The position numbers were made by a program, and so were the translations under genes. Below are positions 1-5,602 of a stretch of 5,602 nucleotides of DNA, one piece after another. The notes under the pieces were generated by a model. That model worked only from the letters and a program-made list of their open reading frames with translations. It had not been told where the DNA came from and made no database searches. Position 1 is the stretch's first letter. Each line of letters begins with the position of its first letter. The DNA is from an uncultured Peptococcaceae bacterium (GTDB lineage Bacteria > Bacillota > Peptococcia > Peptococcales > Peptococcaceae): the NCBI GenBank assembly GCA_902462325.1, contig CABQBF010000161.1, positions 1 through 5,602 on the forward strand, in the 5' to 3' direction.

Positions 1-96
1 TTGTTTGCCATGCCCTTTATTTCATGGATGTTCTCTACTTATTTGTTTCAAACTTATTTTCTCATGAATAAATGCAATATATTCTAACACCACAGC
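1..96. other. AT-rich gene-free left edge
   Basis: No supported gene. The minus strand has frequent stops. The plus strand has one open frame from base 1 to a TAA at 85-87 (29 codons, hydrophobic and aromatic-rich). It could be the tail of a convergent gene, but its AT-rich composition differs from the GC-richer genes here and nothing in it is recognisable. The nearby terminator also works as a plus-strand terminator, which leaves that possibility open. Confidence 0.35.
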
Positions 97-134
97 AAAA
101 AACTCCTTCCATGGGCCCACATGAGAAGGAGTTT
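97..134 (-). terminator. Rho-independent terminator of the lactate operon
   Basis: A perfect 10-bp stem (100-109 paired with 125-134; AAACTCCTTC / GAAGGAGTTT) lies 39 nt past the permease stop. The loop can pair further through CATG at 110-113 and CATG at 120-123. Read on the minus strand, the stem runs into six T residues (97-102). On the plus strand it is followed by a T-rich run (132-143), so it may stop transcription from both sides. Confidence 0.88.
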
Positions 135-173
135 CTTTTTTCTATTTAACAGCAGCTACATCTTTAACCAGAT

Positions 174-1673
174 CTACATCCCAAAGCCTGGGAACAGATA
201 CAAGCTATACAGCATACTCAACACGAAATACAGGGCGATGATGACGAAAAAGGGCGGAAATACTTTTTTCATTACTTCCCCTTCCCGTCCAATTAAGCCT
301 ACGGTGATGGCTGCGGCTACAACATTGTTGGGGCAAATCAGGTTGCCCAGCGCAGCGCCGGCATTTTGCCCGGCACAGACTACGATAGGATTCAAGCCCA
401 ATTGCAGCGCCGCTTCTACGTGCATAGGCGCGAACATAATGTTGGAGCCTAAGCCGGTGCCAGTGATGAATGCGCCCAAGCTGCCGATGGCCACTGCCAC
501 AGGCGGATAGAAGTTACCGGCAATGTCGGCGCCAGCCTGCGCCAGCAGCATAATCATGCCGGAGCTTTTCATCAGATTGCTGACCACCACCAAGGTGCAA
601 ATGGTAATCATGGCCGGCAGCACGCTTCTGGCCGCCGATTTGACGCAGTCGGCATATTCCAGAAAGGGCACCCGCAAAATCAACGAACCCAGATAGGAGC
701 TGATAAAAATCACTGCGCCCACCCAAACAATGTAGCCGTACTTGGTCATAACGCCCCAATAGTTGGCCACCAGCGTATAACGCACCAAAGGCAGCAGAAT
801 GGCCAGCACCAGATAAGGGCCAAAGGCCTGCAGCGCCGAGTATTTGCCCAGCAGCGCGCTTTTTTCTTTCGGCGCATGATAAACATATTCATCGGGCGTT
901 TTCAACTTCACAATCTTCAAAAAGGCTACAGAGAACAGAATGGCCAATAGCCCTGTGCCCAAGCTGGTCAGCTCCGGCCCGATAAAGTTGGAGATGCAAA
1001 AATCCAGCAGGCACAGCACCACGCTGGCGTAAATCAGAAAGGGCCAGATGCCTTTGAAACCTTTCCGGCCAAAGGCAATCAACAGCGCCAAGGTAGGCAC
1101 CAGCATGACGCCGAACATGTGGAAACGGCCGACCATGGCAGAAGCCTGTGCCGAGGTCATATAGTCGCTGACGCCGCCCAGCCCCATAATGGTGGTAACG
1201 CCAGCGCCGCCCCAGGAAGCCGGTGTAGCGTCGCCCAAAAGGGCGCAGGCTGCGGCGGTAACCGGATGAAAGCCCAAGCCTACCAGGAAAGGCGCTGCAA
1301 TGGCAGCCGGACTGCCGGCGCCTGCCGCCCCTTCCAAAAAGATGGCGAACATGATGGCGATAATGATTAATTGGGCCCGACGGTCATAAGTAATGTCGGC
1401 CAGCACCGCTTTTACTTTTTCGATGGCGCCGGTTTTGGTCATGGTCTGCAAAATGACAAAGGCTGAAAAAATTAACAAAATAATTTTTAGCCCTTCCACA
1501 AGGCCCGATTTGGTTTGCCCTATTACCATAGCGCTGTCGGCGTTGAAAAACAGCATGGCAATACCCCAAGTATAAACCATGGCAATTGGCGCTACCAGCA
1601 TAGCCGGTTTTCTCAGCACGGTCATGCCCAACAGCACTAATAAAATGGGACTGATGGCCAGTAAAATATTCAT
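174..1673 (-). CDS. lctP: L-lactate permease, LctP/LldP family
   Basis: A 499-residue integral membrane protein expected to import lactate, possibly also glycolate, with protons; that is the known role of the LctP/LldP/GlcA family. The sequence shows roughly 12-14 hydrophobic segments over its whole length. It carries the family's loop motif FLEGAAGAGSPAAIAAP at about 112-128, where E. coli LldP has FLEGAAGFGAP. A second conserved stretch runs from about 403 to 467: TGTGLGSNIMFAP, then GQNAGAALGNLICPNN, then VGLIGREGEV. A charged hydrophilic loop lies at about 256-280. At 499 residues it is somewhat shorter than B. subtilis and E. coli homologs (about 540-560), but both ends look intact. The start is supported by GGAGG seven bases upstream. 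It is the last gene of the operon, after the two lactate-oxidation genes and before a terminator, which supports lactate as substrate. Exact specificity (L-, D-lactate or glycolate) cannot be read from sequence. Confidence 0.93.
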   Translation of the reverse strand: MNILLAISPILLVLLGMTVLRKPAMLVAPIAMVYTWGIAMLFFNADSAMVIGQTKSGLVEGLKIILLIFSAFVILQTMTKTGAIEKVKAVLADITYDRRAQLIIIAIMFAIFLEGAAGAGSPAAIAAPFLVGLGFHPVTAAACALLGDATPASWGGAGVTTIMGLGGVSDYMTSAQASAMVGRFHMFGVMLVPTLALLIAFGRKGFKGIWPFLIYASVVLCLLDFCISNFIGPELTSLGTGLLAILFSVAFLKIVKLKTPDEYVYHAPKEKSALLGKYSALQAFGPYLVLAILLPLVRYTLVANYWGVMTKYGYIVWVGAVIFISSYLGSLILRVPFLEYADCVKSAARSVLPAMITICTLVVVSNLMKSSGMIMLLAQAGADIAGNFYPPVAVAIGSLGAFITGTGLGSNIMFAPMHVEAALQLGLNPIVVCAGQNAGAALGNLICPNNVVAAAITVGLIGREGEVMKKVFPPFFVIIALYFVLSMLYSLYLFPGFGM

Positions 1674-1680
1674 ATCGTTT

Positions 1681-1685
1681 CCTCC
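1681..1685 (-). promoter_or_regulatory. Ribosome binding site of the permease gene
   Basis: GGAGG on the minus strand, seven bases before the ATG at 1671-1673. It is strong and fixes the start used for the permease. Confidence 0.85.
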
Positions 1686-1710
1686 GTCTCGTCTAAGATG
1701 TCTGCCTTTT

Positions 1711-1740
1711 CTTTTTTACTTCATTTTACTTTATTTAACT
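1711..1740 (-). repeat. Three degenerate 10-nt A-rich tandem units between the LUD gene and the permease
   Basis: In the 101-nt gap (1674-1774), plus-strand bases 1711-1720, 1721-1730 and 1731-1740 read CTTTTTTACT, TCATTTTACT and TTATTTAACT: three units of one helical turn, each ending ACT. On the transcript this is a purine/A-rich, largely unstructured leader ahead of the permease RBS. I see no hairpin and no convincing internal promoter. The gap is therefore probably transcribed through, but the low complexity means the repeat could be chance. Confidence 0.4.
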
Positions 1741-1774
1741 TTTTTTCACCGTTTGCTTTATGGCAAGATTGGTT

Positions 1775-2842
1775 TTACTGAAAAGCCTTTTGCACATCGG
1801 CGGCGGTAATGCCTACCGGACAGGCAAAGTCGGCTAATGTATTCAACCCCTGCGCAGCCTTTAATTTGCCGTTGATGGCAGCTAAGCCTACAAACTTGGC
1901 CGTCAGCATGGTGTTCTTCCAGCCGTTTTGCTCGGCTAAAGCATTTAAGCTATTGTAGCAGGCGCCGCAGTCAATACATTTCAACAGATTGCCGCAGCCT
2001 TTTTTCTGCAATTCCCGGCGGCCATTGTCCAGTAAAATTAAATGCACTTCCAGCGGACCATGCACGCCGTATGCCATGTGAAATTCAATATCGGCGGTAC
2101 GGCTTTGTCCGGAAATCAGCGAATAATAGGCAGGATTTTGCTTGCCCAGTCCGTAAATGCTGGCGGTCTGAATGCCGCGCAGCGTTTCTTCTGCCGAATC
2201 ATACAGGCGATCGTAGCCAGCTACTACAATATGCCGGTAAGGCAAATTGGATACGGTGCGGCCGTTGCCTTCGCTTTCGCCGATAACAATGGTGCCGTTT
2301 TCCGCCACAATGCCCTGCACATTGGTTACACCGTAGTCGGAGGCCAAGATATCCTGCCGGATTTTTTTCTGCACGGCTCGATTCAGCTCCTGGGGATTGG
2401 CAATGGCTTCTCCCACATAGGCCTGCAGCGCTTTCACAATCTCATCCTGGCTTAACCCTTCCAGATTGGCCAACAGCGGATGCTTGTTGCCCTCTTTGCC
2501 GAGCTGCTTAACGATGATTTCTCCTACGTCGGTCAGCGCTACTTCTTTGCCCGCTTCTGCCATCAGGCTGTCAAATTCAATTTCCTCCAGCTCCGGATTG
2601 GCAAAGCGCACCAGCTTTTGTTTGTCGGCGCACAGGTCCAAAATTAGCTGACGGGCTTGATCAGCGTCCTTGGCGTGATAAACGATGGTGCCCTTGCCTT
2701 TTAAAGTTTCTTCTGCCTGGGCCAGATAGGTATCTAAACTGTTGACTACTTTTTCTCTTGCTGCGTCGGTTGCTGCTGCCACATCGCCATATTGCTGCAG
2801 CAAGTCTGCCCGTTTGGCAACAATGGTTTCTAACTGTTTCAT
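1775..2842 (-). CDS. LUD-domain lactate utilization protein with degenerate ferredoxin tail (LutC position, LutB-like)
   Basis: A 355-residue soluble protein, expected to be the small partner of the lactate-oxidising complex. A LUD (DUF162) domain covers about residues 28-275; its core GVTNVQGIVAENGT and SEGNGRTVSNLP (171-201) matches GISGANAIDAETGS and NEGNIRCVTSMP of the large subunit. Later pairs are YGLGKQ/YGVGQD and GPLEVHLILLDNGRR/GPQEVHVVFLTQGRQ. LutC and LldG proteins are normally about 200-240 residues and end after the LUD domain. This one continues into a ferredoxin-like tail that aligns with the large subunit but has lost ligands. C289, C292 and C295 remain, while L299 stands where the fourth Cys should be. 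Of the second site only C341 is left (Q331, N334 and A337 replace the others). C283 might act as a substitute ligand. It overlaps the upstream gene by four bases (ATGA), implying coupled translation. A catalytic or structural LutC-like role is inferred; lutC or ldhG would be position-based names. Confidence 0.85.
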   Translation of the reverse strand: MKQLETIVAKRADLLQQYGDVAAATDAAREKVVNSLDTYLAQAEETLKGKGTIVYHAKDADQARQLILDLCADKQKLVRFANPELEEIEFDSLMAEAGKEVALTDVGEIIVKQLGKEGNKHPLLANLEGLSQDEIVKALQAYVGEAIANPQELNRAVQKKIRQDILASDYGVTNVQGIVAENGTIVIGESEGNGRTVSNLPYRHIVVAGYDRLYDSAEETLRGIQTASIYGLGKQNPAYYSLISGQSRTADIEFHMAYGVHGPLEVHLILLDNGRRELQKKGCGNLLKCIDCGACYNSLNALAEQNGWKNTMLTAKFVGLAAINGKLKAAQGLNTLADFACPVGITAADVQKAFQ

Positions 2843-5004
2843 TTAATTTCCCCTCCACGATAAGCTGCCGCCAAAATCTGCGCCATATGAACGACTTTCT
2901 GCTCGCCTTGGTTCCGGTGTACGCCGTCTTTTAAGTGCATCACGCAGCCCGGACAGCTTGCCACAATATAGTCAGCCTCGGTGGCTTGCGCTTTTTGCAC
3001 CTTGGCGTCGTTTACCCGTTTGGACAGCTCATAATAGAACAAACTGAAGCTGCCGCCAAAGCCACAGCAACTGACCGAATCTTCCATCTCTTTCAGCTCA
3101 GCGCCAGCCTCCTGCAAAAGTTTCCGCGGTTCTGCGGTAATGTTCAGTCCCCGCGCCAAGTGGCAGGAATCATGATAGGTTACGCTGACAGACTGTTTCA
3201 GCTTAGGCATGGTTACCTGCAGCACATTGACCAGATAATCGTTGAGATCGATAACTTTGGCCTGCAGCTTCTGATACTGGGCCAGCAGTTGTTCATCCTG
3301 TTCTTCCTTCAACAAGTCTGCCCATTCCTTCTTCACTGTAGTGGCGCAGGACGGACAAGCAAATACGATATAGTCATACTCGTCGCTGGCAAACAAGCCG
3401 ATATTGGTTTTGGCCAGCTTCAAGGCGTCTTTGGTGTCGCCGCTCATGATGGCAGGCAAACCGCAGCAGGCTTCTTTTTTGTAAGTTACCATCTGAATAT
3501 TGTTGGCAGCTAAAATGTCATACACATCCAACCCCAACTGCGGCGTTGCATAATTGACCACACAACCGGCAAAGAAAGCCACTTTGGCTTTTGGTTTGGC
3601 CAGCGGAGATTTTTTGCTGATGACCTCCGCAAAGGATTGATGGGCCAACGATGGCAGCAAACGGTCGCTGGGGATGCCCATTTTTTCTAAATTCATTCTG
3701 GCTGTAGCGCCGCCGGCTGTCTGTTTCAGGCCAAGTCCCTGGAAATTGCGGGCGACCTTCATCAAAGGCGCCAGCTTATTGCTGCCCAGCATTTTAAAGA
3801 CAGAGGCTTTTGTGGTGCCCAGACCGTCGGCTTTCACCACTTTAGAACGCAGCTCGGAAATCATTTCTGGCGTATGCATGCCTACCGCGCAGGCTTCCTC
3901 GCACCGTTTGCAGCCGATACACAGGGAAAGCCCTGCTTCCTGGGCTTTATCCAGCCCCTTGCCATGGAATGCGGCAAACACAGCGCCGCGGCCGCCCAAA
4001 TATTTGTAGCCGTAGTTTTGTCCGATTTCCGCATAGACCGGACAGAAATTCAGACAACTGCCGCAGTTGATGCAGTACAGCGATTCACCAAAGCCTTCGT
4101 CCTTTGCCTTTTGACGGCCCTGGGTTAAGAACACCACATGAACCTCCTGCGGCCCCTGACCGGAGCCTAAGAAGGCCAATTCTTCATTGTTATAACGGCT
4201 CACCCCGTCAATCACCGACACATAGGTGCCGATATCCTGCCCTACGCCGTAGGCTGCCGCTGCTTTTACAACGGTTAGGCCATCGGTTAAATGGGGCACA
4301 ATTTTTTCAATGCCGGCAATGGCGATATGCACCCGCGGCATACTGGTGACACAGCGGATATTGCCTTCATTTTCTGTTAAAAAGATGGAGCCGGTTTCCG
4401 CGTCAATGGCATTGGCGCCGGAGATGCCCACATCGGCGGTGGTCAGGTATTCCCGTAAGCTTTCCCGGGCTGCCCGCACCAGCGCTTCCAAATCACATTC
4501 CAACTCCCGCCCCACATTATTGGACAGCAGCGTGGTGACATCTTCAATGGGAATATGAATGGCCGGCGCCAAGGTATGGGTCGATTTATCCTTACCCTCC
4601 AACTGTACCAGACGGTCGCCCAAATCGGTTTCAATCACCTTGGCGCCCTGGCTGGTTAAATGCTTGGTAATGCTGATTTCCTTGCCTGCATTGGTTTTCG
4701 ATTTCACCACCAGATTTTGCCCTACCACATCGGCAATATAGGCGCGGGCGTCTTCCTCTGTCTGCGCCACGTACACCTTCACGCCGTTGGCTTCCAGCGA
4801 TTTGGTAGCCTGCGCCAGCAAATCGTCCATATGGTCAATGGAATATTCTTTCACTGCACGCAGCTTATGGGTCAATTCGGGATAACGCTTAACCATTCGC
4901 TGCATCCCTGGACGAATAAAACCAAAGGCACGCTGGCGGCCTTTCCAGGATTCGCCGTCGTTTAAGCCATCCTCAATTTTCTTTGTTAAATCCACTCCGG
5001 ACAT
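2839..5004 (-). CDS. ldhH: L-lactate dehydrogenase (quinone-type) large subunit: LutB-LutA fusion, LdhH-like
   Basis: A 721-residue cytoplasmic iron-sulfur protein, expected to oxidise lactate to pyruvate and relay electrons through its clusters to a membrane or soluble acceptor not encoded here. Domain order: a LUD domain at about 50-300 (core GISGANAIDAETGS then NEGNIRCVTSMP at 193-223); a dicluster ferredoxin with C311-x2-C314-x2-C317-x3-C321-P and C362-x2-C365-x2-C368-x3-C372; a linker; then two CCG domains, C481 / C513-C514-G / C550-x2-C553 and C614 / C646-C647-G / C684-x2-C687. All expected cysteines are present, so it looks functional. In B. subtilis these parts are separate: LutB (about 480 residues) and LutA (about 240). 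Their summed length matches this single protein. Fused large subunits of this kind are annotated LdhH in anaerobes such as Desulfovibrio. No signal peptide or membrane segment is seen. The start has a good RBS (AGAGGTG, eight bases upstream). It is the first gene of the operon. Confidence in the family is high; stereospecificity (L over D) is inferred. Confidence 0.93.
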   Translation of the reverse strand: MSGVDLTKKIEDGLNDGESWKGRQRAFGFIRPGMQRMVKRYPELTHKLRAVKEYSIDHMDDLLAQATKSLEANGVKVYVAQTEEDARAYIADVVGQNLVVKSKTNAGKEISITKHLTSQGAKVIETDLGDRLVQLEGKDKSTHTLAPAIHIPIEDVTTLLSNNVGRELECDLEALVRAARESLREYLTTADVGISGANAIDAETGSIFLTENEGNIRCVTSMPRVHIAIAGIEKIVPHLTDGLTVVKAAAAYGVGQDIGTYVSVIDGVSRYNNEELAFLGSGQGPQEVHVVFLTQGRQKAKDEGFGESLYCINCGSCLNFCPVYAEIGQNYGYKYLGGRGAVFAAFHGKGLDKAQEAGLSLCIGCKRCEEACAVGMHTPEMISELRSKVVKADGLGTTKASVFKMLGSNKLAPLMKVARNFQGLGLKQTAGGATARMNLEKMGIPSDRLLPSLAHQSFAEVISKKSPLAKPKAKVAFFAGCVVNYATPQLGLDVYDILAANNIQMVTYKKEACCGLPAIMSGDTKDALKLAKTNIGLFASDEYDYIVFACPSCATTVKKEWADLLKEEQDEQLLAQYQKLQAKVIDLNDYLVNVLQVTMPKLKQSVSVTYHDSCHLARGLNITAEPRKLLQEAGAELKEMEDSVSCCGFGGSFSLFYYELSKRVNDAKVQKAQATEADYIVASCPGCVMHLKDGVHRNQGEQKVVHMAQILAAAYRGGEIK
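2850..2856 (-). promoter_or_regulatory. Ribosome binding site inside the large-subunit gene for the LUD gene
   Basis: GGAGGGG lies seven bases before the ATG at 2840-2842 and within the last codons of the upstream gene, whose TGA stop (2839-2841) overlaps this ATG. A strong site plus the overlap suggests near-equal, coupled synthesis of the two subunits. Confidence 0.8.
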
Positions 5005-5012
5005 GGTTTCAA

Positions 5013-5019
5013 CACCTCT
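5013..5019 (-). promoter_or_regulatory. Ribosome binding site of the large-subunit gene
   Basis: AGAGGTG on the minus strand, eight bases before the ATG at 5002-5004. It supports the chosen start. Confidence 0.75.
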
Positions 5020-5027
5020 TCGATTTT

Positions 5028-5038
5028 TTGTATTACAA
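5028..5038. promoter_or_regulatory. Candidate GntR/FadR-family (LldR/LutR-like) operator
   Basis: TTGTATTACAA is an 11-base palindrome around a central base and fits TNGTNNNACNA, the type of half-site spacing bound by FadR-subfamily GntR regulators such as LldR and LutR of lactate operons. It lies between the predicted promoter and the RBS, in the untranslated leader, where a bound repressor could block elongation. A second inverted repeat, TAACA/TGTTA with a 2-base centre, sits at 5053-5064. No regulator gene is in the window. The match is short and the region AT-rich, so this is a candidate only. Confidence 0.45.
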
Positions 5039-5085
5039 CAGATTTCTCTATGTAACAGTTGTTATATAATATGAAACGCTTTTTT

Positions 5086-5113
5086 ATTATAACATGTCCC
5101 GTTCACTTTGCAA
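5086..5113 (-). promoter_or_regulatory. Predicted housekeeping-sigma promoter of the lactate operon
   Basis: On the minus strand, a -35-like TTGCAA (5113-5108), a 16-base spacer and a perfect -10 TATAAT (5091-5086). The -10 is preceded by TG one base upstream, giving an extended -10 (TGTTATAAT). Transcription would start near 5079, leaving a leader of about 75 nt that contains the candidate operator. No other -10 in the spacer has a comparable -35. Confidence 0.65.
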
Positions 5114-5160
5114 GACAAAATTCCTGGTTTTTTACTTTGTATTCTTTATACTTAAACAAC

Positions 5161-5192
5161 TTTCTGCATGTTTCATGGCAAATATGCAGAAA
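5161..5192. repeat. 13-bp inverted repeat (hairpin or operator) upstream of the lactate promoter
   Basis: Bases 5161-5173 pair with 5180-5192 around a 6-base loop (CATGGC). Twelve pairs are Watson-Crick and one is G-U on the plus-strand RNA; on the minus-strand RNA that pair becomes a C-A mismatch. The outer nine (TTTCTGCAT / ATGCAGAAA) are perfect. There is no T-tract in the minus direction, so it does not look like a second spoVS terminator. It lies about 50-80 bases upstream of the predicted -35 and could be a regulator binding site. Confidence 0.45.
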
Positions 5193-5270
5193 TCGCCATA
5201 TAATATGAATACAGTATGCAAAAGGCAGCACCATCCGCACCTTGGTATTGGCGGAAGAATAAGCCTTCAG

Positions 5271-5317
5271 CAAACACAAAAAAGCAGCCTGCACAGCAAG
5301 CTGCTTTTTTGTGTTTA
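5271..5317 (-). terminator. Symmetric terminator downstream of spoVS
   Basis: A perfect 17-bp inverted repeat (5272-5288 with 5300-5316) around an 11-base loop. Its core is GCAGC/GCTGC, flanked by six A residues on one side (5278-5283) and six T residues on the other (5305-5310). On the minus strand it ends spoVS transcripts about 80 bases after the stop and insulates the lactate operon. The symmetric A/T tracts make it equally able to stop plus-strand transcription. Confidence 0.88.
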
Positions 5318-5397
5318 TGGATACTTTAAGAAAAAAGTGGGTAGCAGATTTTGCCCGATTGTTTCTAAAACGGCCGGCGGGCAAACCGACCTTGCTT

Positions 5398-5602
5398 TCA
5401 ACGAGGCTCTACAATAATTTTAATGGCGGTGCGTTCTTCCTCGTCAATCATAATATCGGTAAAGGCTGGTATGCAGATTAAATCAACTCCACTGGGCGCT
5501 ACAAACCCTCGTGCGATCGCCACTGCTTTCACTGCCTGATTCAATGCGCCTGCGCCAATGGCTTGCATTTCTGCGCCGCCCCGTTCCCGAATGACACCGG
5601 CC
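5398..5602 (-). CDS. spoVS: Stage V sporulation protein S (partial, N-terminus outside window)
   Basis: The last 67 residues and TGA stop of SpoVS. The protein is normally about 86 residues, so roughly 19 N-terminal residues lie beyond the window edge. The readable part includes GAGALNQAVKAVAIARGFVA, PSGVDLICIPAFTDI and ERTAIKIIVEPR, which match the highly conserved SpoVS family almost position for position. SpoVS is a small protein with an Alba-like fold, probably nucleic-acid binding. In B. subtilis it influences cell division and progression of sporulation; its molecular activity is not settled. It points the same way as the lactate operon but is separated by a strong terminator and nearly 400 bases, so it is a separate transcription unit. 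Its presence suggests a spore-former, although SpoVS-like proteins also occur in some non-sporulating bacteria. Confidence 0.95.
   Translation of the reverse strand, partial: AGVIRERGGAEMQAIGAGALNQAVKAVAIARGFVAPSGVDLICIPAFTDIMIDEEERTAIKIIVEPR

Noticed and set aside
1733..1766. Possible internal promoter for the permease (TTGCCA with TTAAAT)
   Set aside because: The spacer between the boxes is about 22 bases and the -10 is poor, so co-transcription with the upstream genes is simpler.
2935..3513. Long plus-strand open frame (192 codons) inside the large-subunit gene
   Set aside because: It is antisense to the well-supported CCG-domain coding region. Such shadow frames are common opposite GC-biased genes, and it has no family resemblance.
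5071..5084. Catabolite-repression (cre)-like sequence TGAAACGCTTTTTT near the operon start
   Set aside because: The central CG is out of register with the cre consensus and the right half lacks the CA. It resembles cre only loosely.
5103..5384. Open frame of 93 codons on the minus strand between spoVS and the lactate operon
   Set aside because: It runs straight through the spoVS terminator and the palindromes, has a composition unlike the neighbouring genes, no recognisable motif and no convincing RBS.
5094..5417. Open frame of 107 codons on the plus strand in the same spacer
   Set aside because: It spans the terminator hairpin and overlaps the spoVS 3' end antisense. Its product looks like translated non-coding AT-rich DNA.
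1..5602. CRISPR array, tRNA/rRNA gene, insertion sequence or phage-type genes
   Set aside because: No spaced direct repeats, no cloverleaf or rRNA signatures, no transposase or integrase reading frame and no terminal inverted repeats with target duplications were found.

Overview
This window looks like the chromosome of an endospore-forming anaerobe of the Firmicutes, most likely a sporulating Negativicute (Sporomusa/Pelosinus-like). That placement is inferred from three things: a SpoVS gene, a lactate operon whose large subunit is a LutB-LutA fusion, and mid-GC genes separated by AT-rich spacers. No rRNA or other taxonomic marker is present, so the placement is tentative. All recognisable genes lie on the minus strand, so the biological order runs from right to left.

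Right edge (5398-5602): the C-terminal 67 codons of spoVS, cut by the window end, followed by a strong symmetric terminator (5271-5317). Next comes a gene-free stretch of 393 bases (5005-5397). It holds that terminator, several unexplained palindromes (notably a 13-bp hairpin at 5161-5192), an extended -10 promoter (about 5086-5113), a GntR/FadR-type palindrome (5028-5038) and the ribosome binding site of the first operon gene.

Centre and left (174-5004): a three-gene lactate-use operon. The first gene encodes a 721-aa iron-sulfur protein that joins LutB (LUD domain plus two [4Fe-4S] sites) to LutA (two CCG domains). The second overlaps it by ATGA and encodes a 355-aa LUD protein in the LutC position. 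That protein is plainly a diverged copy of the LutB half, with its ferredoxin cysteines mostly lost. The third, after a 101-nt A-rich gap, is an LctP/LldP lactate permease. A hairpin terminator (97-134) closes the operon. Bases 1-96 are AT-rich with no supported gene.

Together, the permease would import lactate and the two soluble proteins would oxidise it to pyruvate, passing electrons through Fe-S clusters to an acceptor not encoded here. The system is a known family. The least ordinary part is the second subunit, a LutB-like paralog with decayed clusters in place of a short LutC.
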